Shown: positions 9,575 to 18,469, counted from the stretch's first letter. The stretch is 64,000 nt of DNA from Ignavibacteria bacterium (GCA_016704345.1 JADJAH010000024.1:18282-82281), one strand, 5' to 3'. Numbers and translations are program-made. Notes: a model not told the origin generated them from the sequence alone.

Positions 9575-10477
9575 TCAGGAATTTTGAATTGGAGAGTTTC
9601 TGTTGGTAAGGATTTCTTTTAGTGATTCATCAATTCCCTTTTGGAATATTCCAAAAGAGTTTAGTTTTTCTGTCTTCATAGAAACGTCTGCTACTTTGTG
9701 AGTCACACCTGCTTCACTCATCGAGATACTGTTTATTAATTTTTTATCGAACCCACATAAGTCGCAAAGCCTCTCTCCAAGTTCCGTTCGTGATACTCTC
9801 TCACTTCCTCCAAAATTAATTGTTTCATTCGATATTCTTTTCTCTGCAATTGCCCTGATCATATCTGCAGCATCATGAAGTGCAAGCGGTGTTCGAAATT
9901 GATCATGGAATAGTCCAGCTTTTTCACCCTTTACAAACTTATCATAGGTTGAATGGAAATTGTTTGTAGAGTGATTCAATCCAAATCCGTATAATAGTGA
10001 TGTCCGCAATATGATATGATTACATCCGGTATTTCTCACACTTTCCTCTGCGAATATTTTTGACTCAGCATATCTAGATTCCGGACTTATGCGATCAAGT
10101 TCTGTAAGCATTCCGCCTGCATTACCATCATATACAAGATCAGTGGATGTGAAGATCATCATGGAAGAACAGTCTGCGCATAGCCCGGCAAGATTCTCTG
10201 TTACTTTCACATTCATTTCAAAGACTTCTTCTTTTGAAAGAACGTCGCATGTCTCCGGTCTGGAAATAGCAGCAGTATGAACTACAACATCCGGTTTTTT
10301 GTGAGTGAAAAGATCTTTTAAAGTCTTCCATTCTGTAAGATCCAATCGGTGAGAATCATAACTTAAACAATTACCGGCGTGGGAATTATACACCGTGACT
10401 ATTTCATGATCAGAAGCAAATGACTTGTTCAGATACTGACCCAGCAATCCGCTTCCGCCTGTTATAAATACTTTCAA
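9575..10477 (-). CDS. RmlD-like NAD(P)-dependent sugar reductase (extended SDR)
   Basis: 300 residues. The N-terminal GGSGLLGQYL is the Rossmann GxxGxxG motif, VVHTAAISRPETCD follows around residue 65, and YAESKIFAE (about residue 130) holds the catalytic Tyr-x-x-x-Lys. The overall pattern fits the dTDP-4-dehydrorhamnose reductase (RmlD) family. No other rhamnose genes are adjacent, so the substrate is uncertain. It is divergent from aceB. Confidence 0.8.
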   Translation of the reverse strand: MKVFITGGSGLLGQYLNKSFASDHEIVTVYNSHAGNCLSYDSHRLDLTEWKTLKDLFTHKKPDVVVHTAAISRPETCDVLSKEEVFEMNVKVTENLAGLCADCSSMMIFTSTDLVYDGNAGGMLTELDRISPESRYAESKIFAEESVRNTGCNHIILRTSLLYGFGLNHSTNNFHSTYDKFVKGEKAGLFHDQFRTPLALHDAADMIRAIAEKRISNETINFGGSERVSRTELGERLCDLCGFDKKLINSISMSEAGVTHKVADVSMKTEKLNSFGIFQKGIDESLKEILTNRNSPIQNS

Positions 10478-10584
10478 TCCAGTAAAATTATTTGTTACAA
10501 AAATATAGAATCTCTTTGCGAGTTCATATTAAAACTTTGTTTGAAGTCACAGTAAATGCGCTCGAATATTCTGTATACGCTTTG

Positions 10585-10592
10585 TATATTTG
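10585..10592 (+). promoter_or_regulatory. possible -7 box upstream of aceB
   Basis: TATATTTG matches the TAnnTTTG -7 consensus, about 80 bases before the aceB ATG at 10671. No TTG is found 20 bases upstream, so support is weaker than for the other promoters. If real, transcription would start near 10599, ruling out a TTG start at 10590. Confidence 0.3.
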
Positions 10593-10670
10593 AACAAAGA
10601 ATCACATCAGAAGGTCTTCGCAGTTTGCTTAGGCTTTACACCCCAAAAAACCATAACTAACAGTTCTCAT

Positions 10671-11561
10671 ATGTCAGGTCAACTCAAGATCATTGGTGAA
10701 GTAAACGATCAGTTCAAAACAATTCTTACACCGGAAGCATTGGATTTCATTGTCTCCTTGGAATCTTCATTCCGGGAGAGAAGATTGGCGCTTCTGGAAA
10801 AGAGAAAAGAGATGCAGAAAGATATTGACGGAGGAAAGCTTCCGGACTTTTTACCGGAAACAAAATCTATTCGTGACAGTGAATGGACTGTTGCTGCAAT
10901 CCCGGAAGATCTTAAAGACAGAAGAGTTGAGATCACGGGCCCTGTAGAACGCAAGATGATCATTAACGCGCTTAACTCCGGGGCAAATGTATTCATGGCT
11001 GACTTTGAAGATTCAAACTCTCCAACCTGGAAGAATTGTATTGAAGGTCAGATCAATCTCCGCGATGCAATAAACAAGACAATAAGTTTCACAAGTCCTG
11101 AAGGAAAAAATTACAGCCTTGGCAACAAGTCAGCTGTACTTATGGTGCGTCCGAGAGGATGGCATCTTGATGAAAAGAATGTACTTTTGGATGGACAAGA
11201 GGTTTCAGGCTCACTTTTTGATTTTGCTTTATACTTCTTTCACAACGCGAAAAATCTCATTGCAAACGGAAGCGGTCCCTACTTCTATTTGCCAAAGCTT
11301 GAGAATCATCACGAAGCCCGGTTGTGGAATGATGTATTTAATACAGCTCAGGATTTGCTCGGAATATCAAGGGGAACAATCAGGGCAACTGTCCTCATTG
11401 AAACAATTCTGGCAGCTTTTGAAATGAACGAAATCCTTTACGAACTTAAGGACCATTCAGCCGGACTTAACTGTGGTCGTTGGGATTACATTTTTAGCTT
11501 TATTAAAAGTTCAGAAATTATCCTGATTTTGTTTTGCCTGACAGAAGTAAAGTTACGATGA
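10671..11561 (+). CDS. aceB: malate synthase A, N-terminal fragment (frameshifted aceB)
   Basis: Malate synthase condenses glyoxylate with acetyl-CoA to malate in the glyoxylate shunt. I chose the ATG at 10671 (MSGQLKII); the frame is open to a TTG at 10590, but that would add 27 residues of poor character. The conserved active-site motif RPRGWHLDEKN lies at about residues 160-170, and ITGPVERKMIINALNSGANVFMADFEDS precedes it. The frame is lost after FIK: with one more A in the run at 11505-11508 the protein would continue KFRNYPDFVLPDR, as the family requires. The last about 17 residues of this frame are therefore spurious. Joined over two such sites the gene spans 10671-12252 and encodes 527 residues, close to the usual 530. 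Confidence 0.85.
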   Translation: MSGQLKIIGEVNDQFKTILTPEALDFIVSLESSFRERRLALLEKRKEMQKDIDGGKLPDFLPETKSIRDSEWTVAAIPEDLKDRRVEITGPVERKMIINALNSGANVFMADFEDSNSPTWKNCIEGQINLRDAINKTISFTSPEGKNYSLGNKSAVLMVRPRGWHLDEKNVLLDGQEVSGSLFDFALYFFHNAKNLIANGSGPYFYLPKLENHHEARLWNDVFNTAQDLLGISRGTIRATVLIETILAAFEMNEILYELKDHSAGLNCGRWDYIFSFIKSSEIILILFCLTEVKLR

Positions 11562-12252
11562 CTACACAATTCTTACATTCCTATTCACAGCTTGTTATAA
11601 AGACTTGTCACAAGCGCGGCATACACGCAATGGGAGGAATGGCAGCGCAGATACCAATCAAGAATGATCAGGAAGCAAATGATAAGGCTATTGAAAAAGT
11701 AAGGGCAGACAAGCAGCGAGAGGCTTCCGACGGGCACGATGGAACATGGGTAGCGCATCCCGGATTGATCTCCACTGCAAAGGAAATTTTTGACGAACTG
11801 ATGCCCGGTCCTAATCAGATTGAGAATAAAAGAGAAGATGTAAACGTGACCGCAAAAGATTTGCTTGCCGTCCCTGAAGGTAATATCACTGAAGAAGGTC
11901 TTAGGGTAAATATTGATGTTTCGATTCAGTATATGGAAGCATGGCTAAACGGCAACGGCTGCGTTCCAATCTATAATCTGATGGAAGATGCGGCAACAGC
12001 TGAAATCTCCCGTGCTCAAATATGGCAATGGATTCACAACAGTAAAGGAGTCCTGTCTGACGGAAGAAAGGTTACAAAGAACTATACTTCCCTATCGTGA
12101 ATGAGGAGCTTCAAAAAATCCGCGGTAAGGTTGGAGAAGATAAATTTGCAAATGGCAAATACGAACTGGCTGCAGAACTAATTAATCAATTGTCAACAAG
12201 TGATGAGTTTGGTGAATTCTTGACTCTTGTTGCCTACGAAAAAATCCACTAA
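11534..12252 (+). CDS. aceB: malate synthase A, C-terminal fragment (frameshifted aceB)
   Basis: This is the continuation of aceB in another frame. It carries LPDRSKVTM, HKRGIHAMGGMAAQIP and GTWVAHPGL, all malate synthase A signatures, up to about 12076. There a second one-base loss (around 12076-12079) sends this frame to an early stop at 12100. The proper ending, reading ELYFPIVNEELQKIRG and stopping at 12252, is in the third frame. aceA follows 22 bases later, so the two glyoxylate-shunt enzymes form one operon. Conserved residues continue on both sides of both breaks, so I favour sequence error over decay. Confidence 0.8.
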
Positions 12253-12274
12253 CAAATAAAGGTTAAATAACAAA

Positions 12275-13555
12275 ATGAAAGAGCAAACAATGAAGTCGCT
12301 TGAAGAATCCTGGAAGAGCGATGCAAGATGGAAAGGAATAAAGAGGCCTTACAGCGTGAAGGATGTAAATGATCTTGCAGGATCGATAACAATTGAACAT
12401 ACTCTGGCTAAAGTTGGTGCAGAAAGGCTTTGGAATCTATTGCACTCTGAAAAACTGATAAGAGCTCTCGGAGCACTGACAGGTAATCAGGCTGTTCAAA
12501 TGATTCAGGCAGGTTTGAAATCAATTTATCTTAGCGGCTGGCAAGTAGCGGCTGACGCAAACAATGCAAGGCATACATATCCTGATCAGAGTCTGTATCC
12601 TGCAGACAGTGTGCCCTCAGTAGTTAAGAGAATTAATAATGCACTCATGAGAGCCGACCAGATAGCTCATATGGAAGGTAATGATGCCACTTATTGGTTT
12701 GCACCAATTGTTGCTGATGCAGAAGCCGGATTCGGAGGACCGCTAAATGTTTTTGAACTTATGAAAGCAATGATAGAAGCCGGTGCATCGGGTGTCCATT
12801 TTGAAGATCAACTAAGTTCAGCAAAAAAATGCGGACATCTTGGCGGCAAGGTGCTGGTATCAACAAGAGAATTCATAAATACTTTAGTCTCTGCAAGATT
12901 GGCTGCTGATACGATGGGAGTCCCGACAATTTTGGTTGCCAGAACAGATGCCAACAGTGCGCATCTATTGACAAGCGACATTGACGAAAGAGATCAGAGA
13001 TTCCTTACCGGAGAAAGAACAGAAGAAGGATTCTATAAGATTACAGGCGGACTCGAGTCAGCTATACAGCGCGGACTATCTTATGCACCTTATGCTGATT
13101 TGATCTGGTGTGAAACGTCACATCCTGACATTGAAGAAGCAAAAGATTTTGCTTCGGCAATTCATGAGAAATTCCCGGGAAAACTTTTGGCATATAACTG
13201 TTCTCCATCTTTCAATTGGAAAAGAAATCTGAATGACAAGCAGATTGCCGGATTTCAGGAAGAGCTTGCTGATTTGGGATACCGATATCAGTTCATTACC
13301 CTTGCCGGCTTCCATTCATTGAATACTGGCATGTTTGAACTTGCACTTGAATACAAAGATGCAGGAATGACTGCCTTCACCAAACTTCAGGAAGAGGAAT
13401 TTGATCTTGAAAAGAAATTTGGTTTTAAAGCTGTTAAGCACCAGTCATTTGTAGGAACCGGCTATTTTGACAAAGTGCAGTTGACCATAACCTCGGGACA
13501 TTCAGCCACTACAGCTTTAACAGGATCAACTGAAGAAGAGCAGTTCGGAAAATAA
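12275..13555 (+). CDS. aceA: isocitrate lyase
   Basis: 426 residues, intact. It cleaves isocitrate to succinate and glyoxylate; aceB just upstream then uses the glyoxylate. The diagnostic KKCGH motif, with the catalytic Cys near residue 186, is present in SSAKKCGHLGGKVLV. Other family segments are SGWQVAADAN, FAPIVADAEAGFGG, VARTDANSAHLLTSDIDERD and LAYNCSPSFNWK. Together the pair lets the cell grow on acetate or fatty acids. The start is the ATG at 12275; a second in-frame ATG is five codons in. Confidence 0.95.
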   Translation: MKEQTMKSLEESWKSDARWKGIKRPYSVKDVNDLAGSITIEHTLAKVGAERLWNLLHSEKLIRALGALTGNQAVQMIQAGLKSIYLSGWQVAADANNARHTYPDQSLYPADSVPSVVKRINNALMRADQIAHMEGNDATYWFAPIVADAEAGFGGPLNVFELMKAMIEAGASGVHFEDQLSSAKKCGHLGGKVLVSTREFINTLVSARLAADTMGVPTILVARTDANSAHLLTSDIDERDQRFLTGERTEEGFYKITGGLESAIQRGLSYAPYADLIWCETSHPDIEEAKDFASAIHEKFPGKLLAYNCSPSFNWKRNLNDKQIAGFQEELADLGYRYQFITLAGFHSLNTGMFELALEYKDAGMTAFTKLQEEEFDLEKKFGFKAVKHQSFVGTGYFDKVQLTITSGHSATTALTGSTEEEQFGK

Positions 13556-13589
13556 CTTACTCATGGCAGTATAAATGATAACGTTTCCT

Positions 13590-13894
13590 TTAGTGTGTAA
13601 AAATTAAAATCGGTGTTGTCCGATTTATCCGGTCCCGAAAGAAAGACTAGATAAATTGAATACTGTCCTTTTACACAGAGCTCCACAGAGAACTCACAGA
13701 GTTACACGGAGAAAACAGTTACTAAAGATTGTTTATCTATTCACATTGGAAGAGCGTTCATTATAGGAAGCAAGCGGAAATCAGAGCCACTGCATTCACT
13801 TAGAAACCTCAGTGGAACTCCGTGTAATGAAGCAAACATAACTTAGCAAGTTTGCAGATCTTTGTAGTATCCAATTTACAAGCTTTTCAAAACG
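13590..13894 (-). repeat. dispersed intergenic repeat element, copy B (inverted)
   Basis: Read on the minus strand, this 305-bp stretch matches copy A at 3676-4071 nearly end to end. It lacks the CCTGCCCGCC...GCAGGCGGG insertion and has a shorter block between the GAGG and GCTTCCTA motifs. It carries several CACxGAG/CTCxGTG motifs that could pair with each other. The surrounding interval 13556-13984 between aceA and the thioredoxin gene has no supported coding sequence. Confidence 0.8.
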
Positions 13895-13984
13895 CTACTA
13901 GATAAATATGCCCGAGAAATGTTATTGCTGTTTTACGGAACTATAAATATGTTCATTCGGATTTTTCAATCAAAACAAACATAA

Positions 13985-15058
13985 ATGAAAAAGATATTCT
14001 CGACTTTAATTGCCGTACTGTTCTTGCTGGTATTCCAAAATACCAAAGCGGATGTAGAGTTTGCAAACGGCAGCTTTTCTGAAATTTTGGAAAAGGCAAA
14101 ACTGGAGAACAAAATAATCATGATAGATTTTGTTACAGACTGGTGCAAGTGGTGTGTAGAGACTGACAGGAAAGTTTATACGAATGCGGAAGTATATGAA
14201 TTTGCCAATTCTAATCAGATCAATTGGAAGATTGATGCTGAAAAAGGCGAAGGACCCGATCTTGCAAAGAGATACGGAGTTAAAGGATTTCCCACAATAG
14301 TCTTCACTCAATCTGACGGAGCAGAAATAGACAGAATATATGGCTATTTGCCGGCAGAACAATTTCTTACAAGAATGAAAGAGTATCACTTAGGTGTAAA
14401 TACTTTTGGCGCTTTGAAGAAAGCAGTAGAAGACAATCCAAATGATCCTGCTGCTAATTTTAATTTGGCAGACAAGATTGTTTCTAACGGACTTGAAGGT
14501 GATGCAAAAACTTATCTCAATAATACAATTAGTAATGATCCAGGCAACGCAGCCGGATATACTGATGATGCTAAATTTCTTCTGGCTTACCTTAATGAGG
14601 ATGAATCTGCATTGAGTGCAGCTTTGAAAGAATACCCAACCAGCAACAAGGCCAAAGATGCATATATTAATCTCGCTTCTTTTTATGCTGCTAAACCTGA
14701 CTTTAAGATGGCTGATGCAATGTATAAAGAGGCCTTTAGAAATTTTGGAGAGAATGATGTTGATCTGCGACAAGGTTATGGCGGCCTGCTGATGGGAGAA
14801 GCTTATGCAACAATGAAAGACGAGAAGTCAACTGCAGCAAAAAGAAATGAAGCTATTGCCGTATTGGAAAAATGTTTGCCCTATGTTAAAGGCTCAGTCA
14901 ATGAAGCAAGCGCTTATTATATTATGTCTGACTTGTACCTGCAAAACAAAGACTTTCAAATGGCAGACCAATGTATTGACAAGTCAATTCTTATATATGA
15001 TAAGAAGTCGTACAGAGATCAAAAAGAAAAGATCGGCAAGCAAAAAACCACAAAATGA
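13985..15058 (+). CDS. exported thioredoxin-fold protein with TPR-like C-terminus
   Basis: 357 residues. Residues 1-22 form a signal peptide (MKKIFSTLIAVLFLLVFQNTKA). A thioredoxin-like domain follows with the redox motif WCKWC (CKWC at 54-57) and the cis-Pro region VKGFPTIVF near residue 99. The remaining about 220 residues are helical with TPR-like periodicity (NDPAANFNLADKIV, AKDAYINLASFYA, ADAMYKEAF). The protein probably works as a periplasmic thiol-disulfide or protein-folding factor; its partner is unknown. A Rho-independent terminator follows at 15087. Confidence 0.8.
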   Translation: MKKIFSTLIAVLFLLVFQNTKADVEFANGSFSEILEKAKLENKIIMIDFVTDWCKWCVETDRKVYTNAEVYEFANSNQINWKIDAEKGEGPDLAKRYGVKGFPTIVFTQSDGAEIDRIYGYLPAEQFLTRMKEYHLGVNTFGALKKAVEDNPNDPAANFNLADKIVSNGLEGDAKTYLNNTISNDPGNAAGYTDDAKFLLAYLNEDESALSAALKEYPTSNKAKDAYINLASFYAAKPDFKMADAMYKEAFRNFGENDVDLRQGYGGLLMGEAYATMKDEKSTAAKRNEAIAVLEKCLPYVKGSVNEASAYYIMSDLYLQNKDFQMADQCIDKSILIYDKKSYRDQKEKIGKQKTTK

Positions 15059-15086
15059 AATAACGTTAAGTATTTTTCTCAAAGAC

Positions 15087-15118
15087 AAACGGCGCAGTAT
15101 ATTGCGCCGTTTCTTTTT
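15087..15118 (+). terminator. Rho-independent terminator after the thioredoxin-TPR gene
   Basis: AAACGGCGCA and TGCGCCGTTT form a 10-bp stem with a six-base loop, followed by a T-rich tract (TTCTTTTT). Confidence 0.9.
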
Positions 15119-15180
15119 GAATGATTCACGTTGCAAAGAAACCACATTTGTATTGAACTTAAATCATTAAATCTATTGAT

Positions 15181-15609
15181 ATGCAAAATTACAAGAATCA
15201 CAGACAGTTAGTCCCCGGCTACCACTTTATTGCATTTGGTATATTGTTCATTATTGTACTTCTTTCCGCATATTCTTTGTTTATTGCAGTTAGGGACGAA
15301 AGTCTTATCGCAATTAATGTGCTGCTTTTTCTTATGTCAATATACATGACAATTGCGTTTTTCTATTCCAGGACATTTGCTCTGAAAGCACAAGACAGGG
15401 CTATAAGAGCAGAGGAATCATTGAGGCATTTCATAATGACGGGAAAGCCATTCGATAAGAGGCTTGGAATCAAACAAATTATTGCTTTGAGGTTTGCTCC
15501 GGATGAAGAATTTTTGGAGTTGTGTAACAAAGCCGCAGGAGGAAATTTGACGCCCGAAGAAATCAAGAAGGAAATCAAAAATTGGAGAGAAGATACTTAC
15601 CGTGCGTGA
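15181..15609 (+). CDS. DUF6526 family membrane protein
   Basis: 142 residues. The N-terminal QNYKNHRQLVPGYH, two membrane segments at about residues 16-37 and 42-60, and the cytoplasmic part with DRAIRAEESLRHF and LRFAPDEEFLELCNKA match the pattern of DUF6526 proteins. Function is unknown. It stands alone, followed by a candidate structured RNA. Confidence 0.75.
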   Translation: MQNYKNHRQLVPGYHFIAFGILFIIVLLSAYSLFIAVRDESLIAINVLLFLMSIYMTIAFFYSRTFALKAQDRAIRAEESLRHFIMTGKPFDKRLGIKQIIALRFAPDEEFLELCNKAAGGNLTPEEIKKEIKNWREDTYRA

Positions 15610-15734
15610 TTTCTTGAATTTAGCGGTGCAGAAAGATAAATAGCAAAATTCCGAATCTATAATTTACATTGATCCGGATGCATTTATTCTTACGTTATTG
15701 TAAAATCTCACTTTACAATAACAAAAAAAGTTGT

Positions 15735-15850
15735 TAATTTTGTATCGGTTAGCCCAAAAAACCCGATAATATAAAAGATACACCGCTCAAGGCCGTTCAA
15801 CCCCAAATTTTGAACGGTGAAAGGAGAACGAGGGATGTATCTTTTTTTAT
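15735..15850 (+). ncRNA. candidate structured small RNA with its own promoter-like box and terminator
   Basis: A TAATTTTG -7 box at 15735-15742 (weak -33 element, CTTTA) precedes a strongly paired stretch. ATCGG...CCGAT (about 15744-15766) forms a first hairpin. AAAAGATACA (15773-15782) pairs perfectly with TGTATCTTTT (15836-15845). Inside it CCGTTCAA (15793-15800) pairs with TTGAACGG (15810-15817). A run of seven T ends it at 15848. The transcript would be about 100 nt. It does not match the conserved cores of SRP RNA, tmRNA, RNase P or 6S RNA as I know them. It could instead be only an elaborate terminator for the gene ending at 15609, but that stop lies 160 bases upstream. Confidence 0.45.
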
Positions 15851-15904
15851 TTTCTTATTAGCTTCGTCTTTTAAAGATTTAAATCTTCCCCGGAGTTAAC
15901 AGTA

Positions 15905-16132
15905 TTAAAGCTCTTCGTACTTCGTAACAAAAACACCACCTTCAGTGAAAATGTAAATATAACTTAACCCACTCGGCTCAACGATTCTGGAAAAAATTAG
16001 CCAATCACTCTTCTCAACATTTTCAAACTTCACTTCAGAATTTGCTGCATTAACTGTGCTAGTGTTGCCAATGCAAATAAAACTTGCAACGATAATTAGT
16101 ACTGCAAAAATGGTCTTTGTTATGGATGTCAT
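15905..16132 (-). CDS. small exported protein of unknown function
   Basis: 75 residues. It begins with a clear signal peptide (hydrophobic core IFAVLIIVASFICIG, cleavage likely after VNAA), leaving about 45 residues with an aromatic stretch LSYIYIFTEGG. A good ribosome binding site (AAAGGAG, eight bases before the ATG) and a promoter at 16159-16188 support it as a real gene despite its size. No family recognised. Confidence 0.6.
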   Translation of the reverse strand: MTSITKTIFAVLIIVASFICIGNTSTVNAANSEVKFENVEKSDWLIFSRIVEPSGLSYIYIFTEGGVFVTKYEEL

Positions 16133-16158
16133 TACTGTTATCTCCTTTCGATTTAATG

Positions 16159-16188
16159 CAAATTACATACATTAAGATGGTAATACAA
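16159..16188 (-). promoter_or_regulatory. putative promoter of the small exported protein
   Basis: On the minus strand TTG (16188-16186), 20 bases, then TAATTTG (16165-16159), one T short of the TAnnTTTG box. The start codon is 26 bases downstream. Confidence 0.45.
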
Positions 16189-16251
16189 AGAAATTTTTCT
16201 TCACTTGTCGCAGATTTTACGGTGAAATATGGACTCGCATTTATATTATTG

Positions 16252-16282
16252 TTGATTATTATTCAGAAATCGCATAATTTTG
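16252..16282 (+). promoter_or_regulatory. Bacteroidota-type promoter
   Basis: TTG (16252-16254), exactly 20 bases, then TAATTTTG (16275-16282). It drives the gene starting at 16335. Confidence 0.6.
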
Positions 16283-16334
16283 CTGTAGTCAATTGCTATG
16301 CCGTCGCAAAAAAAACATTTAAATCGACTCAAAA

Positions 16335-17843
16335 ATGTATACACATTCAATTCTTGAAGTGCTCAAGACCTTTTCAAATAAGGAGATTATGCGATTTGGG
16401 AAGTTCTTGAAGTCGCCTTATTTCAATAACAGGAGCATGTTGATAAAACTATTTAGCATACTGAAATCACATCATCCGGAGTTTGACAATAAGAATATTA
16501 CAAAGCTTTATATTTATAAGAAATTGTATGGTAATGCAGCATATAATGATTCAACGTTGAGAAATCTAATGTCAGATCTGCAGCAGTTGGCTTTAAATTT
16601 CATCAAGACAGAATCTTTTCGCAAGAATGAAATTGAGTCAACATTTTTTCTAACTGATGAGTTGGCGCAGAGAGGTCTTGTGAAATTGTTTTCCGAAAAA
16701 ATTCAGACAACCGAAAAGACGCTCGGCTCAGAACATGAAATTAACAGTTCATATTTTCTCAGCAAGTTCAGGACTCAAACTGATCAGTTCTACATGAATC
16801 TGCAAGCGACAAAAGTGTTGAAGAAAGGTTTTGTTGAAGTAGAGTCAAAGAAACTCATTAACGGAATAATTTTTATAATGAGCTATTTTGTTATAGAGTC
16901 AGTCAGGCATAACGATAATCTGCTTAAGTACTCCAGATCTTACAACATCTCCAGCAATATGAAAACTGTAACAGAGTTTATGAAGCTGTTTGATATTTCA
17001 AAGATTGTGAAGTTTATCAAATCGAACTCGGATTTAAACATTCCGATTATTGAAGCCTACTACAAACTTCTGCTAACTTTTCTTAACTTCCAGAACGACC
17101 AAAATTACAGTGATCTTAAACACTTTCTCAAGAAGAATTCCAAGGAGTTTTCACTACTTGATAATCACTTCCTCTTTGCCAGATTAATGGATTATTGTGT
17201 CCTCAAGAAGAATACGGGCGCAGTAACGAGTTTCCATGTTGACAATGAAATTTTTGAAATTCTCACTGAGATAATTAGTAAAGGATATTACAGAACTGAT
17301 TCTGTAAGTCATATTCCATTTGATCTTTACAGGAACTACTTGATCAATTGCATTGCTTTGAAAAAGCTTAATCAGATGGAAGATTTTATATCGACATTTT
17401 CAAGTAAGCTAAACCCAAATCAAATAACTAATGTTGAAAATTACAGTTATGCATTGCTGAGTTTTGAGCGCGGAGATTTCATTAAAGCCCTGGAACTTCT
17501 GAGCAAAATCAAATTTGACCAATTTATTTATAAGTTGGATATGAAAAATCTTTCTCTGAAAATACACTATGAACTCGAACAATATGATTCAGCGCTTTCT
17601 GTAATTGATACTTACAAACATTTTATAAATAACAACGTACTTGTTTCTGACAATAAGAGAACGCTTCACTATAACTTCATAAGTTATGTCAACAAACTCA
17701 TTCAATACAAACTATTGTCCAGAAATGTAAGTTTGCTATTCCTGGAAGATAAACTAATGAAGTCGCAAAACACTTTCAACAAAGAGTGGATTCTCGAAAA
17801 ATTACAACAGGAAAAAATGAAGACGGGGAAAAAAGCAATATAA
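16335..17843 (+). CDS. helical cytoplasmic protein of unknown function
   Basis: 502 residues with no signal peptide, no membrane segment and no catalytic motif I can name. The N-terminal 90 residues (SNKEIMRFGKFLKSPYFNNRS, then LRNLMSDLQQLALNFI) resemble a family of hypothetical proteins common in Bacteroidota, in which a conserved N-terminal helical domain precedes a variable helical solenoid. The rest looks like irregular TPR-type helices. Its own promoter lies at 16252-16282, and an inverted repeat follows at 17847. Function unknown. Confidence 0.75.
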   Translation: MYTHSILEVLKTFSNKEIMRFGKFLKSPYFNNRSMLIKLFSILKSHHPEFDNKNITKLYIYKKLYGNAAYNDSTLRNLMSDLQQLALNFIKTESFRKNEIESTFFLTDELAQRGLVKLFSEKIQTTEKTLGSEHEINSSYFLSKFRTQTDQFYMNLQATKVLKKGFVEVESKKLINGIIFIMSYFVIESVRHNDNLLKYSRSYNISSNMKTVTEFMKLFDISKIVKFIKSNSDLNIPIIEAYYKLLLTFLNFQNDQNYSDLKHFLKKNSKEFSLLDNHFLFARLMDYCVLKKNTGAVTSFHVDNEIFEILTEIISKGYYRTDSVSHIPFDLYRNYLINCIALKKLNQMEDFISTFSSKLNPNQITNVENYSYALLSFERGDFIKALELLSKIKFDQFIYKLDMKNLSLKIHYELEQYDSALSVIDTYKHFINNNVLVSDNKRTLHYNFISYVNKLIQYKLLSRNVSLLFLEDKLMKSQNTFNKEWILEKLQQEKMKTGKKAI

Positions 17844-17867
17844 AAAGCCCGGAAGATTTGTCCGGGC
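17842..17867 (-). terminator. terminator of the Spy-like gene
   Basis: GCCCGGA and TCCGGGC form a 7-bp stem. On the minus strand it is followed by TTTTTATA, so it best serves the leftward gene ending at 17881. It may also slow transcription of the rightward gene. Confidence 0.75.
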
Positions 17868-17880
17868 AATTGAGTTCAGG

Positions 17881-18285
17881 TTAATTGTTGGGATTATTGG
17901 ATTTGTTCTTGTTTCTCTTCTTGCCTTTTTCTTTCATTTGCTCAAACTGCAACATTTGCTCTTTTGTTAAGACAGCTTGCAGTTTATCCATAGTTTCCTG
18001 TTTGTGTTTCATCTTCATTTCCTTTCTTGTGGTCTTATCCATACCTTTCATCTTTTCCTTTTCCGCTATTCTTCTGTTTGCGTTCTCCAGGAAAATGGAG
18101 TAAACTTGCTTATATTGATCTTCACTTAGTGACAGCTTTGCTTTTAGCCTGTCCGCCTTTTTTGTTGCCATTTCTTCAGGATTTTTTGTTCTTTTCTGAT
18201 CTTGCTGAGCTGAGGCAGACTGCATCATAAAGGCTGAAAGCATTACAATGATTACAAGTGATATTGCCAGATATTTTCGTTCCAT
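17881..18285 (-). CDS. Spy/CpxP-like periplasmic helical protein
   Basis: 134 residues: signal peptide 1-26 (ends QSASAQ), then a highly charged helical region with two LTxxQ-like motifs (LSLSEDQ and VLTKEQ). This is the layout of Spy/CpxP-type periplasmic stress chaperones, also annotated DUF4890 or LTXXQ proteins in this phylum. The C-terminal tail is very basic (EKGKKRNKNKSNN). A chaperone role is inferred from the family only. Confidence 0.7.
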   Translation of the reverse strand: MERKYLAISLVIIVMLSAFMMQSASAQQDQKRTKNPEEMATKKADRLKAKLSLSEDQYKQVYSIFLENANRRIAEKEKMKGMDKTTRKEMKMKHKQETMDKLQAVLTKEQMLQFEQMKEKGKKRNKNKSNNPNN

Positions 18286-18355
18286 TCCTTTTTATTGTTT
18301 AGTTTATGAATGTCGAATATATGACAATAGAAAGATCAGAAGGTTTAACTGAATG

Positions 18356-18383
18356 CAAAAAGGTCTCTCAGACTGAGAGACCT
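18356..18383 (-). terminator. Rho-independent terminator of tRNA-fMet
   Basis: AGGTCTCTCA and TGAGAGACCT form a perfect 10-bp stem with a three-base loop. On the minus strand it is followed by TTTTT, eight bases past the tRNA 3' end. Confidence 0.85.
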
Positions 18384-18391
18384 CTTATTTG

Positions 18392-18464
<73 letters not shown>

Positions 18465-18469
18465 ATTTG

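Noticed and set aside
10590..10670. TTG start for malate synthase at 10590
   Set aside because: It would add 27 residues unlike the family, and a possible -7 box overlaps it. The ATG at 10671 gives the normal length.
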